Below, in pieces: positions 36,125-47,600 of a DNA stretch of 64,000 bases. The notes under the pieces were generated by a model. That model saw only the letters and a program-made list of their open reading frames with translations. It searched no databases and had not been told where the DNA came from. Source of the stretch: Ignelater luminosus (lineage: Eukaryota > Arthropoda > Insecta > Coleoptera > Elateridae); assembly GCA_011009095.1 (NCBI GenBank), contig VTPC01091262.1, forward strand, positions 1-64,000, given 5' to 3'. Numbering within the stretch: the stretch's first letter is position 1; each line of letters begins with the position of its first letter. Both the position numbers and the translations under genes were made by a program.

Positions 36125-37764
36125 GCTACTTTATGAAGACGAAATGTCAGTGAATATACAGCAGCACGTCAAGATCCGGTGTTTGTTGCAGGACAGGCAA
36201 GCCTGGAATAAGTTGAACGGAATGTACCAACCGACAAATTTGAAAGAACCACCACGAAGCTTTGTATCGTAAAATCTTTTCACGAACAGGATCGGGTAAT
36301 CATATAATATTAAGATGGGATACTTCAACCAAATATTAATGAGATATTTGAATATAACGAACTCTAATATAACATAGCCCGAAAAAATGGCGTAAAGAAC
36401 ATAGAAATTAATTATTATACTTTTAGGAAGAATACGAGCATACCTGAGGTGTTATTCGGCTATCCAGAACTTTGGAAACACATGACCGGTTCAAACCAAT
36501 TCATCAATTAAAAATATTCTTGCAAAGAAGATCAACTAACACTCTATGAGCTGCTTTATTAAACTGGAGTTGGGGTTTAGTGCAGCTATTGAGAATTACA
36601 ACAGAAAAATCGTCAGGTAATTGTTCGATATAGCTACCCCTAGGAAAACGATGTTTTGAGAGTACGTCTTTGGTATCAGCAGGTAGAGAGTTACTCACAG
36701 AACACAATTAGGTGGTCGGAGGTAAAGAAAATTAATCCAATCTTTGTGAAACCGACGAAAAACAAACACAATCTTTAAGTACATCTGAGGTTATGTTGCA
36801 CGGTAGAAACAATGAAGTTGGCAACTAAATCAGCTGCTGCACACACTACCAACCCCCTACTGCAACATGACTCGCGTACAAGAATTCCACTCCAAACTGG
36901 TGAGAGGGCCGAAGCGAGGGGGTGGTTAGGTTAGAAGCAATTAAACAATAATTTTTTTAAAATGAATTTCAACCCCAATCTTGCGCGGGGTCAACGGTGT
37001 CAATGTTCTCCAGGTGATTTAGAGAAATTGGGTTGTGGTGTTGTCAGTTGGTACGCTGTCGGAGAGCAGCACGAACGTCGCCGCGATATTATAGTGTCAT
37101 GGCTAGTGAAGTGTCAAGATCGCCGATTTTTGATTTTTTTTTAAAACCTTAAACCCCTTCCGCAGGTGTCTTTTGATTCTCTGAATGGATATACATGCAT
37201 TGGTAAGGTTGAATTTTTACTGTAGAAGTTAAATCCTAGGAGTAGCTGTATCAAACTGTTACCAATCTTCATTTAAGAAACACCAATTCACACACACACA
37301 CGTTTCATCTTTTAGGAAAATACCGTAAAAGAGACACAAAAGGGATTTTTCTGAAAAAAATTTCAAATTTGAAAGCGACAGTAGCGACATCTAACGAAAG
37401 TAACGCGAACTACGAATCGCCTAGTATGTATACAACCAGTCATGCACAATTGGTTAAACTGTAGTAGTTAAAGAAAGAATTAATAATAGAAAAATCAATA
37501 ATTAATAGACAAAATTAAGGATTAACAAAAAATCGTTACATATTGTATTTCTAAAATTATAGTTTTGTGACAAGTCAAATATAAAAGGCGTGGAAGTCAT
37601 TAAAACATGCAGGATGAAGATGCACTTCGCACATTGTACATATATATATACACAATCTGACTTTTGTACTTTCTACATCTCTTTCTCGATTTTTCTGTAT
37701 GGAAAATAATATTGTGTGTGACTATCTTTTCTAACCTCGTCTGGTAATTTGTTTTTGGTTGGTC
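36125..37764. other. Spacer, no supported gene
   Basis: A minus-strand frame at 36504-36707 (67 codons) and a plus-strand frame at 36962-37144 are open but have no recognised motif. A microsatellite-like TA/CA tract lies near 37640-37655. I see nothing else to annotate. Confidence 0.45.
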
Positions 37765-37766
37765 TA

Positions 37767-38716
37767 CGTGAGTCATTCAAACATAAACCGGAATTGTGGC
37801 CTTGAGACTGACGAGAGAGAAGGGCGTGACTGGGGATCTCTAAGTAGTTGGGTGGTGGTGTCTGTACCCCCCGTCAGTGACATCATGAGTAAGCGAGAGG
37901 CACCGTAATCTGTTGCGCAATGCATTGTCATCAGATTTCTCTCCAATGAAGGCGTTTAATTGAACAAGATATTTTTTAACCGACTGTAAGCACATTTTGG
38001 AGATGCAACACTGTCTAAGACAGGTGTCTGATTGGGCTAGGCAATTTCCACGACGCCGCCCGTAGAAAACGCAAGTCACCAATGACAACATTGCAGTTGT
38101 CAATGGCCTTGTCAAAACTGACCGACGCCTAACAGTTGAAGAAATTGCATCGGAGGTGGAAATGAGTACCCAGACAGTTCTTTTAGAACATTTTGGGTTT
38201 CGCAAAGTGTCGGCGAGGTGAGTTTTGCGTCTCCTCGCCGATCCACGAAAAAAACGAAGAGACATCTGTCAGCGGCTTCTGAATCGTTTTAAAGAGGGAG
38301 AAGCATTTTTCAATAACATTGTGATGTGTAATAAAATGTTGGTTTACCACTATACACCAAAGGACAGGATGACAAGTATTGAGTGGAGGAGAAGTGAGGA
38401 AGGGGCTCCGATGAAGGCAAAACAAGTTCTCTCTGCAGGAAAAGTTTTTGCGACCTTATCACCACGTGATTTTCACCTGCTCAGGCCGCTGAAGGAGGAT
38501 AGCATTTTGATGATGACCAGGAGTTGAGGAGTTTGTATGCAAATGGCTCTTGGAGCGTCCGCAATTTTTTTGTGAATTAAGGCGTTGCCAAACGGGTAGA
38601 GAAAATGTATTCTGTTGAGGGAAGATAAGTAGAAAAATAAAAAAAAGATTGTAATTTTTTCTAAACCCAATAAAATATTAAAAATAAATTTCGATTTATG
38701 TTTGAACGACCTTTGG
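37767..38716 (+). mobile_element. Internally deleted mariner (about 950 bp)
   Basis: The left end, after TA at 37765-37766, contains TCATTCAAACATAAACCGG. The right end, before TA at 38717-38718, contains in reverse TCGTTCAAACATAAATCGA. The inverted ends and TA duplication define the element. The interior holds a plus-strand transposase remnant lacking the middle of the catalytic domain. It lies 180 bp from the Mos1-class element but belongs to a different family by TIR sequence. Confidence 0.8.
37850..38580 (+). pseudogene. Mariner transposase pseudogene with internal deletion
   Basis: In order: VKTDRRLTVEEIASEVEMST (second helix-turn-helix, about 38110), FGFRKVSARWV (the WVPxxL linker, tryptophan kept), then KKRRDICQRLLNRFKEG. 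VMCNKMLVYHYTP follows, where the first catalytic Asp of the usual TCDETWV is replaced by Asn, and then KAKQVLSAGKVFA. The sequence then jumps to TLSPRDFHLLRPLKE, which should follow the third catalytic block. The segment containing the DNAPPH-type second aspartate is missing, so a deletion of roughly 60 codons removed the core. Stops occur near 38218 and 38525. Confidence 0.75.
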
Positions 38717-38896
38717 TATACCCTTTTACTTTCAACTTGATTTTCTTCTTTAGTTCTACCTTCTGATTTGATTAGTGTCATAACTATATAAGAACGAAAT
38801 TCGAACTGAGATATCTTTTTATCTTTGGCAATTCTGTAGAGCTTCCGATAGTTTACAAGAACACTATCAATGCAAAGCATCATTATTTGAAATGTA

Positions 38897-40182
38897 CATA
38901 GGTGTATACCTATGAAATGAGACTTTTTTTTTCAATTTTAAACGTTTATTAACAAAAAATGGTTACAAATTTAATCTTCAAAATAATAGCCATCGCTAGC
39001 GACACATTTTACCCATCTCTCAGGCAATTTGTGAATGCCGCGCCAAAAAAATTGGCCGTCTTTGGCCGCAAACCAATCATCGAGCCATTTTTTGGCTTCT
39101 TCGTGAGAATTGAAGCGCTGCTCGGAAAGTGCGTGGCCCATCGATGCAAACAAATGATAATCGGAAGGCGCCAAGTCTGGTGAGTAAGCCGCATGCACCA
39201 GCGGTTCCCAATCGTACGTCTCCACCAATTCCCGGGTCGCTCTTGTTCGATGTGGTGGTGCATTGTCATCAAGAAAAATTACTTTGTGACGCCGATCGGC
39301 ATATTCTGGGCGTTTTCGGTGTATAGCGCTGTTCAAATCGGCCAATTGTCGTTGGTAGCGTGCACCGTCAACTGTTTCACCTGGTTTTAATAGCTCGTAC
39401 CAAATCATACCATGCTGATCCCAGAAAACACACAGCATTGCCTTGCGGCCGAAGCGATTTGGTTTGGCCGTTGATTTTGGCTTGTGGCCGGGCGGACCAT
39501 ACGATCGTTTACGCTTGGGATTGGAGAAATACACCCATTTTTCATCACCCGTAAAGATTCGATGCAAAAAAGACTTCCTTTTGAACCGGGAGAGCAGCAT
39601 TTCACAAGTGGTTTTTCGGTTCTCTTGCTGCCTTTCAGTCAGTTCATGCGGCACCCATCTTCCGACCTTTAAAATCATGCCCATGTCTTTCAAACGTTTG
39701 CAAATGGTTTTTCGGGTCACTCCCAACTGCTCTGCCATCATTTCTTGCGTTTGACCATCATCTTCATTCAACAATGCTTGCAATTCGGTGTCCTCAAACT
39801 TTTTCGGTGGCCGGCCACGTTCCTCGTTCTCCACGCTAAAATCACCACTTCGGAATTTTTCAAACCACCTGAAGCACTGTGCTCTGCTTAGAGCATGTCC
39901 GCCGTAAGCTTCTATAAGCATTTGATGAGCTTGAGAAGCGTTTTTCTTCAATTGATAACAGAAAATCAACGATGTCCGCAAATCGTAGTTTGAAGGCACG
40001 AAATTCGACATTTTTAAGAGCGAAAAAAATGCGTTGTTGTATGAAACATCACAAACAATGAATTGAATATTGTTGACAGATGACAGACGAAAAAAATAAG
40101 ACATTTGGGACAGTTTAAAAATACTCCTAGCGACATCTGTGGTCTAATAGCTGAAAGTCTCATTTCATAGGTATACACCTGG
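38897..40182 (-). mobile_element. Mos1-class (mauritiana-subfamily-like) mariner, apparently complete
   Basis: The element spans 1,286 bp between TA dinucleotides at 38895-38896 and 40183-40184. The TIRs share AGGTGTATACCTATGAAATG and a few more bases, differing by one indel at the outer end. The length equals that of canonical Mos1. The single minus-strand frame fills most of it. Compact structure, near-identical TIRs and an unbroken frame suggest a young insertion. Confidence 0.93.
38971..40011 (-). CDS. Mariner transposase, intact, DD34D
   Basis: This is a cut-and-paste transposase that binds the TIRs as a dimer in the nucleus and inserts at TA. I start it at the internal ATG 40011 (MSNFVPSNYDLR), giving 346 residues, the usual family length. 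The frame is open upstream to 40104, but those 31 residues are hydrophobic, AT-rich and not part of known mariner proteins. Residues 1-110 hold two helix-turn-helix motifs (AQCFRWFEKF; VTRKTICKRL). WVPHEL lies at 119-124. The catalytic residues are D156 (TGDEKWV), D249 (FLDDNAPPH) and D284 (YSPDLAPSD), with 34 residues between the last two. The C-terminus RWVKCVASDGYYFED is complete. No stop, frameshift or lost catalytic residue is visible. I see no host promoter; expression would come from within the 5' TIR region. Activity is inferred only. Confidence 0.93.
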   Translation of the reverse strand: MSNFVPSNYDLRTSLIFCYQLKKNASQAHQMLIEAYGGHALSRAQCFRWFEKFRSGDFSVENEERGRPPKKFEDTELQALLNEDDGQTQEMMAEQLGVTRKTICKRLKDMGMILKVGRWVPHELTERQQENRKTTCEMLLSRFKRKSFLHRIFTGDEKWVYFSNPKRKRSYGPPGHKPKSTAKPNRFGRKAMLCVFWDQHGMIWYELLKPGETVDGARYQRQLADLNSAIHRKRPEYADRRHKVIFLDDNAPPHRTRATRELVETYDWEPLVHAAYSPDLAPSDYHLFASMGHALSEQRFNSHEEAKKWLDDWFAAKDGQFFWRGIHKLPERWVKCVASDGYYFED

Positions 40183-40406
40183 TACCTGCTACATCTTGTG
40201 CTGTATCCTCACCGATAATACAAGATTGTTATAGAATTCAGAAATAATAAATAGAAAATTACAAACCTTGTAACAGATTTCTATTTATGTCTTCTTCGTC
40301 AGTCAGCTCATCAACCTTTGGTGGAATTATAGCAGCATCTACGAGGGCCTTCCGGGGAGTCATACCCGTTTTAGACTTAAAACTAGCTAACAAACATTTC
40401 TTTAAC

Positions 40407-40850
40407 TTAATTTCTAACAACAAACTTTAAACTACTTTTTACATAGTCACCGTGCAAATTTAAGCGTTTGTCATAACGTGTGACGAGGTTTTGTATCCCT
40501 GCCTCATATTCCTCTGCGGTCAGTCCTTTCAGAAAAGACGTCACTCCTTCTGTCAGTTCTTCATCACTTTGAAATTTTCTTCTTCCCAAAAAGTTCTTAT
40601 TTTTGCAGAGAGATGAAAATCTGAAGGAGCCAGGTCCGTGCTGTAGGGTGGGTGATTGGATATTCCTCGTTGATCCCCCCCCCAAAAAAAAACGGTTGCC
40701 ATGAGTTTCCGAGTAGACTCTACCATCTTGAATTTTATTGATTGGTTGGTGAATGAGTATGATGCCACTCCTTTGATTGTCGTTTACTCTCAAGTGTTGC
40801 ATAAGAAACTCATGTTTTGTCTCCAGTGGCAATGTGAGCCTGATAATCTG
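40407..40850 (-). pseudogene. Third mariner fragment (catalytic and C-terminal part)
   Basis: On the minus strand, with frame changes, the tract reads TGDKT then a stop where tryptophan is expected, then ESKRQSKEWHHTHSP, then HPPYSTDLAPSDFHL. A C-terminus with FQSDEELTEGVTSFLKGL and YDKRLNLHGDYVK follows. The first and third catalytic aspartates are present, but the DNA-type second motif and the N-terminal DNA-binding region are absent. A C8/A9 run near 40675-40689 (GGGG plus TTTTTT on this strand) marks one frameshift. It is a truncated copy of yet another mariner family, separate from its two neighbours. Confidence 0.7.
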
Positions 40851-41996
40851 ATAACAACCTTAACTTCACAAGTGGCGGCGTTTTCAATTTTTGTAAACAC
40901 TGCAAACCCTTACAGAAACAATACATGCAGTGGCGGCGCTACAAAGCTGCGCACACAATGAGTAGACAGTCAACTAAAGTTGTTCGATCTTCAGTGGCGG
41001 CTACTCGCGTCCCTGTCGCTCCGCATGATGTGGACGGGTACTACTTCCCGAACGGCTGACGTATTTCCAATCCAACTTCCAAATTTTTTAATTCAGCCTC
41101 TAATTCTTGCAATGTTAGAGATCTGTGGCGTTCGTGATGATCTTCCCAATTACTTTTGTTATTGGGCGTAAGAGACCATTTCTTCTACTCTTTTATTCAG
41201 TTAAGAGTTAGTATCTTTGTGTAAGTAATAAGCTTAAACAAAGGATTTCAAAATTATTTGCTTTAACTTTTTGACCTTTTGTGAGTTACCATTGAACGTG
41301 GACGTTACCAGTGCAATGGACCAAAAGGGAGTAGACGTGCGCTAATGGTAGTCCGATGAACATTCACTAACGGATGTTTAATTTATGCCCATGAACATCC
41401 AGTGTCTTGTTAGACATTCTTTACCTATTTTTGAAATTTCGAAGAGTGACTGAGAATTTTTCTTATTTACATTTTAAAGCGTACGAAGTGATAGAAATAC
41501 ACGTCATGCGCAATTTAGATTTCTTCTTTCAGAAAGAATTATTTCGTATGAACAATCTAGCTTACTATAGCTTTTTAAATTTTAAACTTTTGACAAAGAC
41601 GATTTATTGACGAGACTTGTAGTTTTAAGAGTCATTTTTTTATTTAATAAATGAATGCATGTCAGAAAAGTCTTCGAGCCTAGGCCCGTGACGGTGCCAC
41701 TACGGCCCAGCCATAACATAGAAAATGCGTGTATTCAAGACATAATTTAGCAATACAACACTAGAAAAGAGCATGCAATCGCAGAGGCAGCCAAAAATAG
41801 GGCAGCAGGACCAAGGACAAGTCAAACATATTTGACCGAGTTGGTAGGTGAAATTTATGAGTTAAATGTGTCATTTTGTCTTTGACTACACAAAGATATA
41901 TAGAAATATTGACTGTAAGAGTCTGGAAATTGAAGAACTATACAAATCAGAGTTTGAATTTATGCTGCACTTGCAATGAAGAAAGCGCCTTTAATC
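40851..41996. other. Spacer, no supported gene
   Basis: AGTGGCGGC appears at about 40870, 40929 and 40993, suggesting a decayed short tandem or dispersed repeat. Two open frames of 60-70 codons lack motifs. There is nothing else I can support. Confidence 0.45.
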
Positions 41997-42116
41997 GGTA
42001 TGATGTTACAAAGAGCCGTTTTGGACTTTAGATGGCCTATTTTAACGAAGAAACCGCAAATTTAGAAAGTAGGTATCATACTTTTGAGTTAGAATTTCTA
42101 GCTATAGCAGCAAGAT
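41997..42116 (+). pseudogene. Gypsy-type RNase H remnant
   Basis: The frame around 42032-42110 reads AYFNEETANLESRYHTFELE and FLAIA, preceded by MMLQRAVLD. This matches the conserved start of Ty3/gypsy RNase H (A-Y-F-S-x-x-T, E-x-x-Y-H-x-x-E-L-E-x-L-A). Only about 40 residues remain and no LTR, integrase or protease is seen nearby. It is a small fragment of a retrotransposon in a context of unrelated sequence. Confidence 0.5.
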
Positions 42117-42605
42117 GTTTTTGGGCTGCTCGGTTGTCACTTTTTGCATTCCATGCTACCGCCCCCGGACTTACATTTCTACAAAACTTTCATTAGACTA
42201 CCGATTCACCGTCTTTGGCTCCGTACCTCCATATGCGATGCAGAGACTCCGACAGAAGGAGAGGACCATCTGCAGGAGGATTCGCCGCCTGGAGCGTTTC
42301 CGTCCCTTTGGAAAAACTGGGAGACAGAGCAGGGATTCCTCCCATAGATGCTCCCCTCGAATTCATGAGGGGTAGATGAAAACAAAGGGCACAAAGAACC
42401 CCACCTTCTCTCCTGCACAGAAAACCCAGAATGAAACTCAAACACTCGCTCTCTGTTCTCATGAGATGTGTTGTGAACCTCACTTTCGAGTTGGTGGAAA
42501 TTTTGCTTGACGCCTAACTCATTTACAAGTAAGGGCTTAACCACTTCCCTTCGTGAAAACACCAAACGACGTGGATGGCGGTCTTTGCTCAGCGTTTGCA
42601 TTCGG
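42115..42605. other. Unidentified GC-richer block with overlapping frames
   Basis: Composition rises above the surroundings between about 42150 and 42620. Open frames of 86 to 131 codons exist on both strands (plus 42115-42375; minus 42206-42601) without recognisable motifs. It may be part of an unknown repeat or a decayed retrotransposon adjoining the gypsy RNase H piece. I cannot choose a coding strand. Confidence 0.3.
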
Positions 42606-43970
42606 GAGGTTCACATCACATCAACATACAACTACACATCGTTCCACCATTTTGGGTGTATTAATAATATCATGTGATCATAACGATTTCAGTTTCCAGT
42701 AGGCTATGAAGAAAATCATGTCTTAGCTTATTTCATTTTCATTATCTGTTAAATTGACAGTTTGCTTAAATTTGTTATGATTCGTAGGTTGTGTTGACAT
42801 TCGTTGGCGTGCATTTACGGGCAGTGTTGCCATATATCAAGACATTCCCTATAGCTAGAGCATTTGGTGCATAATTTGCAGAAACAACTGAGCAGAAATA
42901 ATGTCACCTTAACAAGAAGTTAGCTAAGTCAGGGTAGCGAAATCAAAATATTGCCAAATTTTAAAAAATAAAATAATAATAAATAAAAACAAAAAAATTG
43001 TAAAATTATAATTACAAAACCAAAACGTTGAAAAAATAATCTATGACCTAACGTGTTTCTTTTTATTCTAGATACAGATAAAACATGACTTAAAAATATA
43101 TTTAGATAAGATGGTAAATAAATGTGTTTTATCTAAATGAATTATTTGATAAGACAATCTAGATAATGCCCAACACTGTCTATAATGGACGATGAACACA
43201 CTGGAAGTCAAAGAATTCATACTTAGAGTTCTAGAAATTTATGTCAGAAAAATATCAAATGCCATTAAGGCAAGTACGAAGAGAGAAAAACAAATTGACA
43301 ACCACGCATACAACACTCGTTCGATTTAATTGAAACGTTAAAGCGACTCGAAACGAACCATTTTCATTGATAATACAAGTAAGCCGAGTGGTTGAGTGAA
43401 TCGAATCAGTTCAATGAATTAAAGCCAGTGAGGCATTTTATTAATTTCCTACACTTTCTTTAAAGGATTTGTGGAAATGTTGACGGAGTAGCAAAATGGG
43501 TAGTACCAAAAGGTATCGTAAGAGGGATGAGATGGGTCGTTATGAAGTAGAAAAGATTGTCTGATTAGCTGTGTTACTTTAGGTTTCCAAGAATGCGAAA
43601 ACTAGTAAAAAAACTGTGTCTAATGTGCTTATTATAAGCAAAAAAATTCAAAACTGAATGTGAACTACGCTATAAGGCTACCTATATCTTTCCATACCGT
43701 CGATTTGTTATAAGCGGATCTAGGTAACCATGCGTAGACAATCTCATTAAATATAACGATCTTAGAGCAATAAAAATTGAAAGGTGTGTTTAGTTAGTAG
43801 ATAAGCAAACGAAGTACAGCATTTACGTGCAGGTTTTCCAGTGCAGCATTTGCTGACTGAATTTTTCTACAACGAATTCTAAACAATTTAATACTTTATT
43901 CCCCTGGTATTTGAGACGACTGCCGCTTATCGTTGATTCTATTACGGTCGAATTCCGCTAGATTGATATT
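42606..43970. other. Spacer, nothing recognised
   Basis: AT-rich sequence without open frames of note or repeats that I could pair. Confidence 0.5.
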
Positions 43971-43975
43971 ACCGA

Positions 43976-44405
43976 TTATGTGATCGGACCTGGCGTTAAT
44001 TGGAACTTCAGAATATCTGCCTAACAAATCTCGTTCACAATTCATACAGAGGTATGTTATCGTCAGTCTTACACAAAGTAAATTCTAGAGGTAATCCCTT
44101 TGGTTATTCACTAATCTAGTCAAGGTCTTCCCATTGGAATTTGTACATTTTGCCACAATCTTGCATTATGTGATCGTGACCTGCTGTCACACGCAACATC
44201 AGTACATTTTTTAAAACTTTAGAATATTTTCCTAGCGAATCTCGTTCACAATTCATACAAAGAAATTATCGCATCGACATATAATAATGTGTTTCCATTG
44301 TGAAGGCCAGACGAATTTTATCGTCAATTTTGTACAAGTGAACTCTAGAGGTAAGTCAAGGTCTTCATACTGGAATTTGTACATCTCGCTATAATCCTGC
44401 ATTTA
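43976..44405 (+). repeat. Diverged tandem duplication, about 190-240-bp unit
   Basis: The blocks TTATGTGATCG, AATCTCGTTCACAATTCATA, TATCGTCA followed by TCTAGAGGTAA, and GTCAAGGTCTTC followed by GGAATTTGTACAT occur once in 43976-44165 and again in the same order in 44167-44405. The second unit is longer because of a block of about 50 bp near 44270. No coding function is seen. Confidence 0.75.
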
Positions 44406-44483
44406 TTTTAAAATAAACTGGCGCGAACCGAACTAAATTATTTGTGTAGTGCCACCAAAATGCTAAAACGTTGATTAGATCAC

Positions 44484-44620
44484 GTGGGAGGGCGCAGCCC
44501 GAGCCGTTGTAACATATAGTTCTCTTAAGAAGATTAATAAAGGGGGAAGACCGATCAGGGCGTAGCTTAGCTGTCTTGAGTAGGCTAATGAAGGGAGAAG
44601 TCTAAGTCGTCATCGTATTT
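44484..44620 (+). repeat. Second locus of the 22.1-22.5 kb repeat family
   Basis: GGGCGCAGCCCGAGCCG, CTCTTAAGAAGATTAATAAA and GGGGGAAGACCGATC resemble GGCACAGCCCGACTCC, ACTTAAGAAAGTTAATGGA and GGACGAAGCCCGATC at 22330-22470. Two short units are visible here (near 44520 and 44575). Confidence 0.55.
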
Positions 44621-47600
44621 AACTCTGTAAAGAATGAAAATGAAAAGTGAAGCCCATTAACTGTTTACAGGCCGTTCCTTGCAGTAATACTGCAATACAC
44701 CTCCACAAAGAGGTAAGTGAGGGTATGTTTACTGTATAATGTTATTTGTCATAATTTCTGAAGATTCTGACTCTTCATAGTTTTTTGATTTACGAACTTG
44801 TTTCAGTCCTAAAAGGAGATTCTTAGTTGTTGATATTTGAGGAATATCTTGAACAAGGACTATTAACCGTCGAAAATATAAACTGAATTCTTAGAATCGA
44901 ACATTTAATAAAATAAATACTTAATTCTGCCAAGAATCTTCTTCTGTTATAAGTAGATACTATACGTATTATTTTGGAATTTTGTTCTTGAGTTAAACGT
45001 AATTAAAATTCTGTACATTATTTTTTGACTATAAACGTGCCAGCTTATTTGAGGTTTTTTGTATCCGTCGGATAAAGGATTACGATTATTCAAACACGAG
45101 GTGAGATTGTTAAACCGTCAAGTCGTTAGAAGGCTGTAGTTGTAGAATTATTTGGGTATGTAGCAGGAAGTAAGCGAGTTTAATTAAACTTTCTGTTACC
45201 CGGAAATACTGAAACTCGTGTGGAGACGATTAACAAAATTTTAGAATGTAAGTATCTCATTACTAGTTTTTTCCACGTTGGGTAAATCACTAGACTGTAA
45301 GTGCTGTAGTGTGAGACGATCTGACCTAAATATTAAGTTGGCTAACAAGCAATCTTTATTTTCTGTTCTTCATGTTTTAACTGCATGGTATTTGCTTTGC
45401 GTAAGATTTTGTAAACCTTAGATAATCTATCATTTGAAGAGAAACACAAAATAGACAACTTGACTAATAATCAACATATGAATTAGATTAGCACATGATG
45501 TTTCAACATTTGTCACCACTGTATTTAGGGGTGTAACAAACTTTAATTTTTTATTTATTTTCTGCGTGGAAACCCTTTTTAGAAAATGGAATTAATTTGA
45601 TGTTGCAAATTATAAAAACAATGACCTATTTATTCATGGCGTAAATCGATATTTATATTTGGACCAAATTTCTTTAATGGCCATTTTCCAGGAATTACGC
45701 AGAATTGTTCTAGGAAATGCGGTGTAGTTTCCTCCTAATGGTTATTCTCGAAAATAGAAGGATATAAATTCTAAAAGGTCCTTTATATTAACTAAGGTAA
45801 TAAACTGTTTATAGTCGATGACGGCTAATATTATGGTTAAGTCACTTTATTTTATCAAAAGGGTTTGCTTTCATCCTTATTAACTTGAGCATTCTTCCTC
45901 ATAATAAAATTTGCAAAGATGTATCGTAAATCTTCTTAAACGATCTCTAATGAGTGGGAATTAAATAATTTCTCTAATGCAAACAGTTCCAGCCAAAAAT
46001 ATAAATTAAATTATAATTTCAACAATTTTTTACAGTTCTCGTTTATACATTTTAATTATGTAGTTTGCCAAGAAACGCTTTGTTAATTATTTCTGACAAT
46101 GATCATTTTAAATTCCCTTGTACAAACTTAATTTCCCTTTTTTTCTACACACAGCACACATAGGAAAAAAATCATGGCGTTCCACTACACATGTAAATCC
46201 CACGTGTAAAATTGTACACGGCAGCCCTACAATTTACAAAATTCCAGGGCTTTGTAGGAGGTACATTTAAAGTCCATCAAATGAAATTAGAAAATTAAAT
46301 AAAATAAGAGAAAGAGAGGTTGCCCTTTGAATAAAACGAAGCGCATTTGTCTCATTTGTGTTGAACTAAAGCACATGCTATTGTAGGGCGAATAGATTTA
46401 AAAAAGAGAACAGATCAAAAGGAATGCTTAAATTAATAATGAACGGCGTTCCCATTTGCATAGAATGTGCGATTTTCGTAACGTCGCCATTGTAAAATAA
46501 ATTTTCTCTTATATACGAAAAGAAAACTGTCGCAATCAGAGGATGTAACGTTATTCGTTATATCATCGAGTTCAATGTACTTTTATAGAAAAGCAAGACT
46601 TGATCTTTTATGTGAATATATAAATTCCAAAAACCTTTTTTTTGCTGATTTTAGATTTAGCAGAATTCAAAATATAAATTTTGCATTTAATGGTGAAATG
46701 ACATTATGTAAGTAAGTTTCTCTGTGAGATTTTTTAATGTTGTGCATTCAAATATTTTTTAATCCTTAGAAACAAATTTTTAAATCCTAATGCTAAAATA
46801 TTTAAGTATCGATCATTTCAAGATTATATTGCATGTTATTTTTTTAAATGTAACAAATTTGACATTGTGGAATGTTTTTACCTCAAGTATATGAAGTAAA
46901 CAGAATTGGGCCTAAAACTGTACCTTGTGAAACACCAATTCTTATTTTGAGACTTCTAGATATTTTTTGCATTTAACTTTTTACTAACCCTCGGTGGGGT
47001 GCTAGGAAGCAGCTAACCCGTTGACTCGCTCGAGGGTCCTGTTAGATGTTAAACATTTAGAAACAGAGTTAGCTGAATTAGTTGGGCCGTAGATCCTATA
47101 AGCTGTAAAGGAAACTTGAACATTATTAAAGTAATATTTAAAGGCCGCCCGTCTCGCATATCTAGTTGCATCCTCCAGGAGGACAATGCTAGGAAGGTGA
47201 TGCCTCCGTAACTGAGCCGAAGCTTGACTTCAAGATAATTTAAATATAGTAAACTTGTTGTTTGTGTAATAACTATATTTTGAATTGCTCACAGAAACAG
47301 AATCAACAATAATAATATAGGAGAAAAGTATAAACTGGACAAAACGTTAACAATAAGTTGTAAATGTAGACAATAGTAGGCAAATATAACATTAGACAAA
47401 TACAAGAAACAAACAGATAAATAAATAAATAAATTGAGATTTAAAAAGGGACTCTACATTTAAATTCGTCTTTAATACAAATAGTCATCGTCAGGCGATT
47501 ATTAATAAAGACCGGATTTATATGCGTTTGCATATTTTGTTACTGTAGAATACTGCATCATTGGGTATATCGAAGAATATATGCATCTTCTGTGTTAATA

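Noticed and set aside
38473..38883. 136-codon minus-strand frame between the two mariners
   Set aside because: Overlaps the 3' end and TIR of the deleted mariner and has no recognised domain.
39009..39754. Additional frames on both strands within the intact mariner
   Set aside because: Shadows of the transposase frame; none has independent motifs.
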